A stretch of DNA of 64,000 nt from Citrus sinensis. Taxonomy: Eukaryota > Streptophyta > Magnoliopsida > Sapindales > Rutaceae. Made by a program: the position numbers and the translations under genes. This document shows, piece after piece, positions 1 to 12,482 of this stretch. The stretch covers positions 6,430,001 through 6,494,000 of the forward strand of contig NC_068562.1 of assembly GCF_022201045.2 (NCBI RefSeq), given 5' to 3'. The stretch's first letter is position 1, and each line of letters starts with the position of its first letter. Below the pieces are notes generated by a model. That model was not told the DNA's origin, did no database searches, and was given only the letters and a program-made list of their open reading frames with translations.

Positions 1-892
1 CAGAAATTTAAAGAAGCCAACATTGTAAGAGCAATAACTTAATTACTCTTCAACCACATTCAAAATACTTAAAGGCAATATCAGAATATTATCAAGAACA
101 TAAAACATAGATAAGAGTTTGGTTCCTGCCTACAGATAGCTAGTCTTGTCTACTTCTCATATTAAAAGAAATATTTTGAGACATCCAAAAGCATTGGTTG
201 TGTAATCCTATAAAATTCTATTATTGTCTCTTAGAACTGATCCAAGACACACACATATTAAGCATGCATCTCTTACATGCAGCAAACCTCAAGCTTACAC
301 CTAAAACACAATGTTCTAATTTCTATCATTAAAAAGCCAATGCTCTGTATGGTTCCCTGAACTCAGCCATATCAACAAATTGTTCAATGCGTATATGACA
401 TAAACTTTGAAGGGCTCATATAAACTAAAGTAACAACCTCCAGTCCCCTCATACAACTTCAAATGACAAACTCGTTATTAGAAAACTTTGCAAGCAAACA
501 ACTTCAAATGAAACCAATTATTATGCTACCTTCCCTTTTCTGAATCTTCAAATACAAGTATCCCACTGCATCCCATTCTTGCCTGGTCTCAAACCCAGAA
601 CATCAAACTCCAGCGACACAGACAACCAATTACATTAATAAGATGAAAATCCCAAAAAGAGAACTAGCAGGCTCATTTTCATTCATTGCCTGGTCTTTAT
701 TTTTGGGTCAAAAACCACAAGCTCAAGCTCAACCATCAAGCTAAGTGACTATCAAGACTACAGTAGCACAAAAATCACAATAACAAACAACATAAAAGAT
801 CATCACCAAGCTTCCACTAGCAGAAATAATCAAGGCAGAAACAGTTAAAAGCAAGGAGAAAGCTAAGTAAGAAAAGTAAATGGGGCACTCAC
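1..892 (-). other. First intron of the PWWP gene (continues off left edge)
   Basis: Read on the minus strand this is intron sequence downstream of the GTGAGT donor at 892-887. It is AT-rich, and I found no continuation of the PWWP reading frame in it, so the second coding exon should lie beyond the left edge. No other gene or recognisable repeat was seen. Confidence 0.55.
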
Positions 893-1095
893 ACACTGGC
901 ATCCTCGCGGCCGAGAAGCTTAACAGGGGTACCAGATCTTGGTGAGACCAAACAACCCTCAGAAATCTCATCAAGACCCAGAATCCGACCCGGCCACCAC
1001 GTCCCGTTTCGTCTCCGTACCCAAACCAACCCGCCAACAGCCGGGTCAATGTTATTGTTTCTGTTGCCATCATCTTCAGATTCAGGACTACCCAT
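893..1095 (-). CDS. PWWP-domain protein, first coding exon (partial gene)
   Basis: This is the N-terminus of a nuclear PWWP (Tudor/PWWP/MBT superfamily) protein of the Arabidopsis At1g51745 type. The domain binds methylated histone tails and DNA; the function of this plant subfamily is poorly known. The start used is the ATG at 1095, giving MGSPESEDDGN; in-frame ATGs at 1098 and 1119 are less like the family. After an acidic Asn-rich leader come VWVRRRNGTWWPGRILG, the PWWP-core hallmark, and SPRSGTPVKLLGREDASV. The exon ends in a Val codon split by a strong GTGAGT donor at 892, where relatives continue with DWYNLEKSKR. The rest is outside the window. The gene is divergent from the RWD gene to its right. 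A GTATCG donor-like site near 1407 hints at an intron in the 5' leader. Confidence 0.85.
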
Positions 1096-3852
1096 CATCA
1101 CAAAAACCCACACTACCAAAAATCTACGATTTCTATAAAAACAAAAAATACACTACAAAAATTATCAACTAATTTTTAAAAACCCACCAAACTGATCTCA
1201 TAAATCAATCTTGGCCGTTCATGCGACACGGGTTTGTTTTTTGAACAAGAGCATACAAACCCTTTAAGCCTGTGAACACAGAAGACAAACCCAGTAAACA
1301 AAATCAGCAAAACAAAAGCAAATATTGCATGCTGTACAGAACCCAGAAAAAATATTTTTCAAAAAAAAATCCTAAAAGGCAACAAATTAAAACTTTTTGA
1401 AAACGATACCTGAAGTAAAGAGCTTTATGCTTAAAATAGATCTAATTACGAGAAAAATACAAGAAAATTTAAAAAAATCTGTTTTTTTTTTTTTTCTCTT
1501 TTTCTTTAGTGTTTTTTAGTACTAGAGTTGCGTTGAGATTTTGTAGAAGCAAAAATCTCTGTCTTGTTTATGTGGGTTTTGAACATAGTACGACAGAAAC
1601 TGTGAAGTAAAATGAAATGCGTTCTGTGCTTCGGATCAAAATATTAAAACCCACAAAAATAATAATAATAATCATTAATATTATTATTAATAAATGAAAA
1701 AAAAAGCGCACCTTTTTTTTTTCTTTTTTTTTTTCCTCTGTTTTCACCAGAAAGAGAGAGAAGAGAGGGATTGTTTGTCTGTACTGTACTGTGCGTATGC
1801 GTTTGGGTGAGAGAAGAAAAATATTAAAGAGCGCAGAGTAAAGCCTAGCGAGTGAGGCATTCTCACTCTTTAGTACGGTTTTTAATATACAACTATTAAC
1901 TTTATTTATTTTCATAAATTTTATTCAATTTCTTTCCATGAGTTTATTTTTACATTTTTATTCATGCCAGACAACAATTTTGAATTTACTTGATAACTTT
2001 GGATTTCTTTATGCATGTAAGAGTACTGAATTTATATTTTAAAAAATAATAAATTAAAATTTTACATGACACATGATAACATAGTATTTTCAATAATTTC
2101 TTGATTGATGATCGTGATTCATTTTTTACACGTGGTAATTTTATTGAATATTCGTTAATGTCAATATGTTTTACATAATAAATAATGAGATTTTATTTAG
2201 GAATCTTTAATGACGCGTGGCATACTTAAATGTTAAATATTTTTGTTGTTTACAAAATGAATTTTATTTCACGCATAAATGATATAATACCTCGATTCAG
2301 ACATTAAATTGATATATTTAAATTTGTATTGACACTATATATTATAAGAATAGAATTGTTGCAAAACCATTCCACTCTTAAAAATTTGGTAATTTAGTGG
2401 ATGCTTAAATTTGATTATAAACAATAAATAATTTAAACTTGTTATGTAAACGCTGAAACACATGCTGTTAAGCAAATAATTGTTGGAATAATCTCTTATT
2501 TTTTCAACGCAAATAATTGCCAATTATTTTTCTGTATTTTATCCCATTTATGACTGTCAATGAATTTACTCAAATTTGCTAAATAATTAATTATTGACAA
2601 GCGTATTCAAATGTACAAACACAAACATCAATCATCTTCTAAATAGTATAATGGCATCCAAACAGCTATTCATATTTCTGATGACGTGGCATGAAATTCG
2701 ATAATAATCAAACTTCTTAATTTCTTAATTATGTGAAACTGCATGTATTGTACTGTCTAACCAAGAAGTCGTATCATTTGGGTAGACAAGTTGCATAGGA
2801 TTTTTTCCCACACATGTCCTAGTGTCCTACATGCAAGAGTAGGGCCTACGAATCAACGGCTGTTTATGCATGCGTCCGTTTATGATGATCAAGCAATAGA
2901 CGGCTGATATTTCACAACTGCAGATCAACAGTTTGGGGTTGTTTTTTTTTTGGCTGAATTTTGAATCTTAATTATTTTCAGTTTTTGTTTTGTTTGCTTT
3001 TAATCACTTATATCTGATTATAAGATGCTTAGGTTTAAATAGAAAAAATTAAATATTCTGACTTTTATTTAAATGATAAAATAATAAAATAAAACTTTAA
3101 TATTCTTTCTCATTAATACCGTATTAAATAAATTTATTTTATATTATACAAATTATCCTTTTATTATTTTTTATTTATCTTTTTCCTTTTACATGTATTC
3201 AACTATTTTTTTTTTGTGAATGAGAATTTTAAACATAATAGATCTTTAGGTGAATGTATTTTATAATATATAGGTTCATCTCTTTGTATTTATATTTACT
3301 ATTTTTATAATAGATTTTTGAATTTCATTTAATACATTAATTTTTATTCCAATGATTAAACAATTATTGATTGACTTATCTGATTAACAAGAAAAATATC
3401 AATATAATATACTAAAAATAACATTATAAGCATCATATGTCAGTGTAAAAAAGCTCGTGTATTTGATATATATTTTACTTTTCATGCTTTGTTAAGGTAA
3501 AAATTATCAACTTTTTGTTACTAACTAAATAATTTATTTATAGCTTGTCATGTGTTTAACCAATAAATATAAGTTAATATTTATAAGATTATATATGTCA
3601 AAATATCATATTTAAGATTTTTTTTTGAAAAACAAACAAATTAACACTTATATTCAAATATTAAAAAAATTATTTAGATATATGCATTCAGACCGATTCA
3701 AATTTTAGTCAAATTCATATTCATTCAGATTTCATATAAAAAAAAAACTACGTAAAATTATTTTAGTAACTTCCAGTAATTTATTCCAATTACAAAATAA
3801 GGTAAATGCATTAATAATAATACAACTTATTCTCATTCATATAGTTTAAATA
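1096..3852. other. Leader/promoter of the PWWP gene and AT-rich intergenic DNA
   Basis: The first 500-800 bases are the probable 5' leader and promoter of the minus-strand PWWP gene, with pyrimidine/purine-rich tracts around 1480-1500 and 1710-1760. From about 1900 the DNA is very AT-rich, with many stops in all frames. I see no gene, RNA or clear repeat before the MITE at 3853. Confidence 0.6.
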
Positions 3853-4056
3853 AGAGTAATGATACAGCCACAAATTCTTGTATAAATTTATTTTATACAA
3901 ACAGACGTGTCATTAATTTATTGGTCGAATAAAAATATAAAATAATAAAAACAAATCATGTGGGCCAAATGATATTTAATTTAACCAATCTTATAATGTC
4001 ACATTAATTTATACAAAATAAATTTATACAAAAATTTATGACTATATCATTACTCT
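3853..4056. mobile_element. 204-bp MITE, copy 1
   Basis: This is a non-autonomous TIR element. The ends are inverted repeats of about 50 bp starting AGAGTAAT and ending ATTACTCT, rich in TATAAATTTATTTTATACAAA-like sequence. It is flanked by a perfect 7-bp duplication TTAAATA (3846-3852 and 4057-4063). A second copy of the same length and internal sequence is at 34788-34991. There is no coding capacity. The superfamily is unassigned; 7 bp is close to, but not exactly, the usual 8-bp hAT duplication. It lies about 240 bp upstream of the RWD gene start. Confidence 0.9.
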
Positions 4057-4297
4057 TTAAATAAATAATTTATTTTAATCCTCGTTTGTCATTCTGATCC
4101 CATATATTTCAATTCGAGTCTATTTTAATTATGAATCACTAAACGCGCCTGACGAAGGTTGCAGCCCAAACAATTAAACGGTGCGTTTAAATTTGGTTTT
4201 AGGTTTATTAAGCTTTTTTTGTCTCTCACGTACCTTTGGACTGGGAGAACTGAAGACAGAAAGAAGAAGAGAAACTAATCAAAACGTATCAATAACA

Positions 4298-7200
4298 ATG
4301 ACTGGTAATGCTACTTCCAGTGTTCAATTTTAAAATTTTATTTAGAATATTCAATATTGAATCTATACGCATATGGTTACGTCTAATAAGGCACTTTTGA
4401 ATTTCTTTTTTTTTTTTCCTTTTAATGCAACTCAATTGCGTGATGCCTCAATTTATTCCTAATCAAAGTTCTCTTCTTGAGTTAATTTTCGGGCATTCCA
4501 GCTCTAGTTCGAATGTATTTATTTATTTTAAAACATATTGATTACCCTGAGCACTTTTAGTGATGAAACTTTGATGCTTATAGCGATAATTAATTAGAAG
4601 TATCAGCAAGATTTAATTTTTATGATTAATTTTATAATTCGGTTCTCTTAAAGCTTTCATCAGCTTGTTTTAGTTTTTTCTTTTTCTTTTTCCTGCTCGA
4701 GTCTATTATTGTTAGCGCTAATGGTGCTTTGGTGCTAGCATGTAGAGACTAATAATTGATTATTCACATTTGTGTGTATGAGAGTGTAGAAAGATCTTTC
4801 TTTGGAAAAAATGAAAGAAGTTAATTTTCATGTAAAACAGTTTGGAGTTGTACTCAATGTTGCAAGATATTGTCTGTAAGTGGTTCAAAGTAAGACCATT
4901 ATCAATTAGAAGTTGATGGCATAGTCGTATTATATGTTTAGACATTGAACATTTTTGTAAGATTTCTTATCTTTGTTTATATGTTCTTTCTGTTAGTTTC
5001 CTTTGTCTTAAACTATGTTTTACAGACCATGTGCAGGAACAGGAGATGGAAATCGAAGCTTTAGAGGCAATACTTATGGATGAATTCAAAGGTTTGTGGG
5101 TGTTTATACTTTCGGGTCTCTGTTTCTACCATTCTGTACTGAGTCTTGGGTTTCTGTGGTCTGCTTCATAACAGAAATTCACTCTGGTGAGAGTGGATTA
5201 AATACTTCCAATCAATGTTTCCAAGTAACGTTATCTCCACAGGTATGTGATAAGTAGGAAATTAGAGGTTTTTTTTTTTTAAAATGTGAGCCTTCTAATG
5301 TCTAAACTTATGAAGCTGGGTTGAAGCTTCTTCCTGTGATCAGATATTAAGCAGAGGTTTATTGAGCCGAAAGCAATCTATCACCCAAATACAATTTTAA
5401 ATTTGGGGGCTGAAAGAAATTTTTGGAAGTTGCTGTGTTTTCTGTGTAAATGGATGACTATGTTTGATTCTTATCAGTAACTCTACTAGGTTCTTCATAC
5501 TTATGGTTATATAAGGAGCCATTATTATTTTGGTCAACGTGTTAGTGATCTAAATTTGCCATGATATGGCAAATTTAGAAAGACAAGAATAGGGATCTTT
5601 TGACTATGTTTGTGCTTTGGAAAGTCCATTTTCTTAATGTAATTACCTTGTTTTCTGTTCAACAGGATGATGAGGCAGATGAGTCAACAATGCCTCCAGG
5701 TTACTATTTTTCGGTTATAAATTCCCCCATGAATCGTTGTATTTTATTCATCATCAAAGCCTAACCAGTTTGGTTTGGCATGGGAGCTTTACTTGCTGGC
5801 TTTCTTAGTTCAGGATTTTATATTCATCATGGACATAAGCTTGTGGCTTAAACTTCTTTTTGCAGTTGAGTTGGCTTTAATTTTCTCACACACAGAGAAG
5901 TATCCTGATGAACCTCCACTTTTGAATGTAAAAAGGTTTGTATGCCCTTCTTTGTAGGTCTACTATCCTCCCATGAGAATACTCTACTATTGGTAGGGTG
6001 TTATTTTTCCATATGTTACCAATTTCAACTTTTACTTGAATTTTCTTGACTCTTTCCTAAACTTCTGTAATGCTCTTCAAATACCAGACCAGCTTAACAC
6101 AGCAAATAACTACCCTTTCTTCATTAACTGCCTTCATCTTTGAGTGCCAGCTGATCTTCAAGCATATCACAGAGCTGCATCTCTTTTCCATTTTTCTCTT
6201 TTTGATAAGCGCCTAACCTGTCTACATCATTCAGATTGTTAATCGCAGATAATTAGGAGCTATACCCTTATTTGAGACTCACTGTTTGTTTGTTTGTGGA
6301 TTTTTATTTTTAATTTTTTTTAATGAACATGCATTTTTAAGCCTGAAGTTTGTATTCATGGTTCAGCTTGCGAGGAATTCAAGCTGGTGATCTTAAAATC
6401 TTGAAAGAAAAGCTTGAGCAAGAGGTATGTTTTGCAAGAACTTTTTGGTGCTACTTGCATTTTTACTTTTTCACTTTATTCTATAGGTTAGACAACGCAC
6501 ACAGCATCCTGATGTTGTTCTGTCTCTATGCATTTCTACTAAAGATTTAAATTTCCGGAGTTGGAAAGATTAATTTAAACTGAAAAGGATAACAGTATTT
6601 ACAGTGAAATCTTGATGAGTTAAAATGACCTTCCAGATACTTGGGTTCTGCAGGCATCTGAAAATCTTGGTATGGCCATGATTTATACACTGGTTACATC
6701 AGCTAAGGAGTGGCTGTCTGAAAGATATAGCCAGGATGCCGGTATTGATAACACTGGAGAAGAAGAGTTGGAAAAAGATGAGGTAGTCTTTTTCTTTACA
6801 GTACTCTGTTTATACATTTGCTAAATTGAAGTATATATACAAGTTCTAAGTGAACTACTGTCGAAGATACCAAAACCTCACTATGCACATTGACAATGAA
6901 ACATCACTACTGTATGGTGTGCTACTGGTCCATAGTTTAAGCTACTTACATATATATATGGAACTTGCTTTTCCACTTATTTCATGCATGGTAATGATTG
7001 TGTTGATAATTTAAATCTGTTTGTGGAGAATGTGATGTTCCTTTTATATTGGCTGCTGGTATGGGGTGGAACTCTTATCAAAATCAAAGGGAAATTTCTG
7101 ATCAACAGAGGGGAAAAAGGAAAAAAATATTATATCTTGCACCTCCTGATTCCAAATGAATGAGAGTTGATCCATCTATAAGGTAGAAAAATTGTGTGAA

Positions 7201-8596
7201 ATATTTAGTGATGGGTGTTGTCCATTCTTCACATTTGCTTTTGTGACTTTTTAGTTGTCTCTCTATTATTGCACCTTTCTTATTATTATTTTTTTCGTTT
7301 CTGCCAAAGTTCGTGTTTATGGAGGAGACTAGGCTGTTTCATTCCTTCTGTTCTTCTCCTCTTCTTCTACTTCTTTTTGCTTTTTGTTAATATTTTTCAC
7401 CATAATAGGTAATTGTTCCACATGGAGAACCAGTCACTGTTGAGACATTTTTAGCATGGAGGGAAAGGTTTGAGGCAGAGTTGGCATTGGAGCGCGCCAA
7501 GTGAGTCCTACAAATCACATGAAAAAGTTTACATTTGGTTGTCAGTTTTCCTTTTCAAAGAGATTTGTATCTCTTGGGCGCTCAACCTGCTATGGCTGGA
7601 CCATTCCTAAGATACTATATATTTGTTTGAATGATTATATCCATCTTAAATGACGTTGCTTCCACTTTCAGGTTAATGCCTGAGTCTGCGTTAACAGCAC
7701 CCAAGGAGAAAAAGCTCACAGGCAGACAATGGTTTGAAAGTGGAAGAGCTACTGCAGTATCTCAGGTATCTCTCTGTCTGTTCAGATGCACCAAAATCTG
7801 GTACCTGTAGACTAAATATGCTTTTAGTTGCATGTTCATATCATCAGTAGATTATTAGTGATAGCATTATTATGGATGGAGAAGCATTACTATGGGTGGA
7901 GTACTAGATAACAGAACTATTGTATGTTGGAAACTATCATATCTTCGTTTCTGCTATGTCTATGACCAGGGCAATGGAATGTGAACTTCAATATTCTTAT
8001 AACATTAATCATGGGAGTGGACTAGCTATCTCAATGAGGTGTAAGACATTGTTTTCTGACCAGAAACAGTTGATTTTACACCACTCTTTTTGTATATGGT
8101 CTGGTAAAGGATGCATATATTATTGTCTGTGTGAGCTTGGTTTTGAGTTGGGAATTTCATTTTTGTTTGTTTTCCTTTTTATCAATAGAAGTGGAGAAGT
8201 TGGTACTTCGTGATATTTCTTTAAAAATACAGAGGTGCCATTTTTACTTGAGTGCCCTTTATGTTAACTTCTCTGGCTTACACAGAAAGGTGCAGTTACA
8301 GTCAATGAAGTATCTGATGATGAGGATGACGAAGATATTGACTTTGATGATGATGATTTTGAAGGTGAATCTTACTTACCATCCCATTAGTTCATCTGCT
8401 GACAATAGCAAGAGCATATATATACCATTTCTTAAAGAGTTATGAATAAAATTCATCCGTCATTATTCCATGGAAACCTAGTGGGAAGACATATTTATTT
8501 CTTTGGTGAATTGCAGATGACGAGGTAGATATGCTTGAACATTATCTTGCTGAGAAATCTGACTCGTCCACTCACTCTTCAAGGCAGCCGAGCTGA
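4298..8596 (+). CDS. RWD-domain DRG family regulatory protein (RWDD1/Gir2-like)
   Basis: Coding exons: 4298-4304, 5026-5091, 5175-5242, 5666-5699, 5866-5935, 6367-6424, 6654-6782, 7409-7500, 7672-7765, 8286-8364 and 8517-8596, making 258 aa; all phases agree. The N-terminal RWD domain (about residues 8-115) begins MTDHVQEQEMEIEALEAIL and contains HTEKYPDEPPLL, the YPxxxP hallmark. The C-terminal half has the DFRP-type segment KEKKLTGRQWFESG (near 186-199), then an acidic Asp/Glu run and YLAEKSDSS. Animal RWDD1 (DFRP2) and yeast Gir2 bind and stabilise the GTPase DRG2/Rbg2 and act with Gcn1 in translation control; a similar cytosolic role is inferred. It matches Arabidopsis At1g51730 in my memory, often misnamed a ubiquitin-conjugating enzyme, but it has no UBC catalytic cysteine region. 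The first coding exon is only 7 nt, so a predictor may miss the start. Confidence 0.93.
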
Positions 8597-11249
8597 ATGG
8601 AAGCATTATAAACTACGAATGTTCTTGTCGGAAATGACTGCTGGCACTGAAGATTATTAGTATTGTTCTGGGCGTCATCTTAATATATTAGCCCCAGTTA
8701 TCTTGGGTGGGAGAGTTCAGTTTCTAATCCTAGTGTATCTTGAGCAAAACAGAACATACTTTGTGCCATTTTCCGTATAGCAACCTGTTGAGATTTAGTG
8801 AAAAATGGAATTTGTCTTCTATTTAAGAACTTTTGGAAGATACATTATAATCTCTATAATTAATTATAATATTAGAGATTTCAATACTTGAATTTTAAAC
8901 TTTAGTCCCAATACTATATGTTACTTATCTGTTAAATGATAAATGTAAAATTACTTATTACTTTATTCTATTATTAAATTGATGAATGCCACATTTATTG
9001 GGACTTAAATGTTTAGATTTCTAGTATTACTCATAAATTAATAGATTTGGGACTATAGAAATCTATTAATTAACTGATAAATTATAATGTATTAATTTAT
9101 ATAGTGTGTTTGCAATTCAATGAATGTACATTTAATCAATTAAAAATTCACTATATTTTACCGATATAATCAATTGAATATGAATCAATTCACTAACACA
9201 TACATTAAATTAACCAAAAAATAAAATTCAAAATTTATTGCAATTTGAGGATTTATTTTCAGAACTTCTAGATGCGATAAGAAAAATTAAAGATAAGGAG
9301 AAAATAAGTGACATGAGAGTCATGTTGTATACAATAAAATATCAGTCAAATATATTCGTACTTTAACAAATTATCAATTTACGTTATGAATCCGACCATA
9401 GAGGTACACAAAATTTTTTAGAGAAATATTATCTTAATAGTTTAGCTTATTAGCTCAAGTCGGGATAGTAAAAGTTAGTATTAATTTATTCGATTTGTTT
9501 TTTTAATCAAATAATTATAAATGCAATGATCAATTTGGCCAAAATGGAAGATCCAAATTCGACGCCGTCACGAATCTGCCATGATCAAATAAAAATCCAC
9601 AGATGCAGCACCTTAGAAACTAAGTAAAGGGATTAAAAATTTTGTTTTAGGAATTGAAGATAATTGCCGTCAATTTAATTTTCCTTCTTATTAATAGATA
9701 GGGGTCGATAGAACTTTAATCCATTTTAATTAAAAGAATAAAATTAATGAAAATTAAATAGGTTGGGCTTCAAAACTGCATAATGTGCACTATTCTGATG
9801 AACAAATTGGGCTGGGCCTGAAATGTAAAAGGCTCACCGAGTTTGACTTGATTGATAGATGTTGGCTACAATGGACGAAATATAATGTCATGATAAAGAG
9901 TGATGTGTGTGTTTTTGTGTGTATGTGTGTTTTTTATTTTTTCTGTTTTCACTATTTGAATTTTGATTTTAAACATTAATTTTTTTTAAACTTTAATGTT
10001 TCAATTTTAAAATTTTTAATTTTAATCATTCTGATCAGCCTAATCTAATTCAATCTAATAATTTAAGGGCTTGATTGAGTTGAGTTGAATATGTTTATTT
10101 AATTAAACTGAGTCATTTGTTTAAACATAATTAATAGTGGGTTGGATTAGTTTCTAACAAACCTAATAAACTCCATTCCATGTCCACTTCTAAGTCTTTA
10201 TTTGTAATTATCATGGCTTATGACCTTCACTATTTATTTGAGTAGTTTTAAATAGTTTTATTTAATTGACCACTCGAGTAAATGGGTGGTCCTTATTTGA
10301 TTGAGCCATGTTTGGTATTATTGGAGAGAGATTTGACATCATGGATTGGGTCTTGAAATTTTACACGGATATGTTGACCAATCCATTAACCACTACCATC
10401 AATAGATTTTTCACTCAACGGAAAAGTAAAAAATAATTCAATTATTACAAGAAGCCTCGGAGTCGTAAAGCAGGTATGACTATCACTACATCAGTGTTCC
10501 AAATTCCTGCCAACGGGCAATAGCAACAATATTTAGACCAAAACTTAATGTTTCTTCTATTAAGAAGTCGAGATTCGATCTATCCACGATTGTCAAAGAA
10601 TCAACAAACCAACGTACAATGTTCAGCTTTATAAACTTATTAATGTTTCTTTACCACGTGCACTGACTACTGAGGTTCAACAAACTACTCTTTAGCCTTA
10701 CGTAACTTATGCTTGATTTATTACGGGTGGGAACTGGGAGTCGGGACTCACCGTTTGTGACATTATTACTTGAAATGTGTTATGTGATGTAACTGATGAT
10801 GATATTTTTATTTCAATTATTGTATATATTTATTTGTACAAAACAATTATTGTGATTCCATCAATCGATCAGTACTCATTAATTAATTCCGTAAATCTTT
10901 GTTTGTTGGTTTCAGGTTACAAGCACAATCACCATTACTGTTAGTATTATTGTTAATTTATTATATTATATTTATGCTTCTGCTGCTGCATGCTTTAGAC
11001 GGCAGGCATGGGATTGGACAGGTATTTTAGATTCTATTCAACCCATATCTCTGTGATCAATCTTCAAATTCTGTTCTTGATTTTCTTTGCCAAATTTATT
11101 TTCCGTGTGAATGAATAATCTTTTTAAGCCTTTCGTGAGTGTTTTCTTTTTATTTAAATAAATTAAGCTGAATTTGACTAAATTTCTCTTGTGCCTAGAT
11201 CATAATTATTTTCACTCAATGAATGAAATTGGTTTAGTGGAATTTTTTA
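8597..11249. other. 3' UTR of the RWD gene and intergenic DNA
   Basis: About 250 bases of likely 3' UTR are followed by AT-rich DNA. A short TG-rich stretch (9903-9930) and long A/T runs are present. Short open frames here resemble no family and have no exon-like signals. I see no gene or complete repeat. Confidence 0.5.
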
Positions 11250-11376
11250 GGGAAATTTATAAAAATAACCCAAATTTTTTTATAATTTTTACATTTAACC
11301 CTCCAAACTGTTTCCTATCAACATTAGCCAAAAACCATCTCAAGTGCCGAAAATACCCATTCCATTCTCAACAAAC

Positions 11377-11379
<3 letters not shown>

Positions 11380-11429
<50 letters not shown>
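11380..11429. repeat. (CT)n microsatellite
   Basis: This is an uninterrupted CT dinucleotide run of about 50 bases inside the TIR element, just inside its left arm. Frames read through it give only Ser-Leu repeats and are not genes. Confidence 0.97.
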
Positions 11430-11430
<1 letters not shown>

Positions 11431-11740
11431 ACCAACGGTTTCTCTCCCAAGATGGTCACTCATCGCCGGTGGCTTCCCGGAGTCCACCTTCGACAGCCAA
11501 CATCACCAAAATTTCGGTCAAGATCTAAAATCAAAGATTAGTTCAAAAACCCTAGATTTTGAAGCATGTTTTATTTTCTATTCTTCTTTTATGTTGTGAT
11601 TTTCTTGTTGTGTTGGTGGTGGTGAGTGAAGATTGAAGTGTTTGTGATGTTGATGGCATGGTTGAAATTGTTGGTGTGGTGCATGGGAGAAGATTGAAGT
11701 TGGCGTGGGCTTAGTGCCGGGAGGCATCGCGCCTAATCAG

Positions 11741-12054
11741 GTGCGACAGCGTGCCTGTCGCACATGATCTGGGCGACAGGCAGCCTGTCGCACATGATCT
11801 GGGCGACAGGCAGCCTGTCACACCAACTTCACGTAAAAAAAATAAAAATTGGAACTTGGTGTGACAAACTGCCAATCGCACAAAGTTTGGGTGACAGCCA
11901 GCCTGTCGTACCAACTTTAGTGCGATAGGCAACCTGTCGCACCAACTTATAATGTTTTTTTACGTGAAGTTGGTGCGACAGGTAGCCTGTCGCACCAAGT
12001 TACAATTTGTTTTTTTTTTTTTATGTGAAGTTGGTGTGACAGGCGTTTGTCGCA
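11741..12054. repeat. Cluster of eight short palindromes
   Basis: Eight diverged copies of a 21-25 bp near-palindrome of the form GTGCGACAGG..CCTGTCGCAC occur at about 11741, 11773, 11803, 11859, 11890, 11920, 11972 and 12032. On top of this, CACCAACTTCACGTAAAAAAA (from 11820) is the inverted complement of the stretch ending near 11974, so much of the cluster could fold into a larger hairpin. It lies wholly inside the TIR element at 11250-12409. Confidence 0.85.
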
Positions 12055-12482
12055 CCAACATAGAATCACATTGAAACTCTTTTGTCGAATAAAATCAAGT
12101 TGACTCTATTTCACTTTATTAGAATCGTGTCAGATTGGTATTAGATCCGGATGGATTCGGTTTTATTTGATCGAAGTTTACTTTTATCGTTCGTCGTTAT
12201 CGTTTGCCGTTGCCGTTTGCCGTTGATGATTCAAGAGTGAAAGGTTGTGTTTGGTTTGATAAAGAGAGAGAAGAAAAGTTGCATTTGGTTTGATAGACAA
12301 GGGTAATTTGGGGAAGAAACCTTGTGTTTGGCTAATTATGATAGAAAAAACTTTAGAGGGCCAATTGTGAAAATTATAAAAAATTTTGGGTTAATTTTGT
12401 AAATTTCCCAATCTTCTTCCTGCTTCTCTCTAATAAATGTCATCAATTGCAATGAGACTGGTTCAGGGATGCTGGTGATGTT

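Larger units (their letters stand above)
11250..12409. mobile_element. 1.16-kb terminal-inverted-repeat element (Mutator-like?)
   Basis: The left end (11250-11333) and the reverse complement of the right end (12327-12409) align over about 83 bp, beginning GGGAAATTTA. Long AT-rich TIRs starting GGG resemble non-autonomous Mutator-like elements. Candidate 9-bp flanks AATTTTTTA and AATCTTCTT agree at only 6 of 9 positions, so a target duplication is not secure. Inside are a CT microsatellite, a GC-richer stretch and a cluster of palindromes, but no transposase. The right end lies 73 bp before the F-box pseudogene start. Confidence 0.75.

Noticed and set aside
4298..8596. Ubiquitin-conjugating enzyme annotation for the RWD gene
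   Set aside because: RWD is UBC-fold-like but lacks the catalytic Cys; the C-terminal half matches DRG-binding proteins.
9785..9979. 64-codon open frame downstream of the RWD gene
   Set aside because: It ends in low-complexity TG/T-rich sequence and resembles no family.
11174..11541. Ser-Leu-rich open frames
   Set aside because: They are produced by the CT microsatellite.
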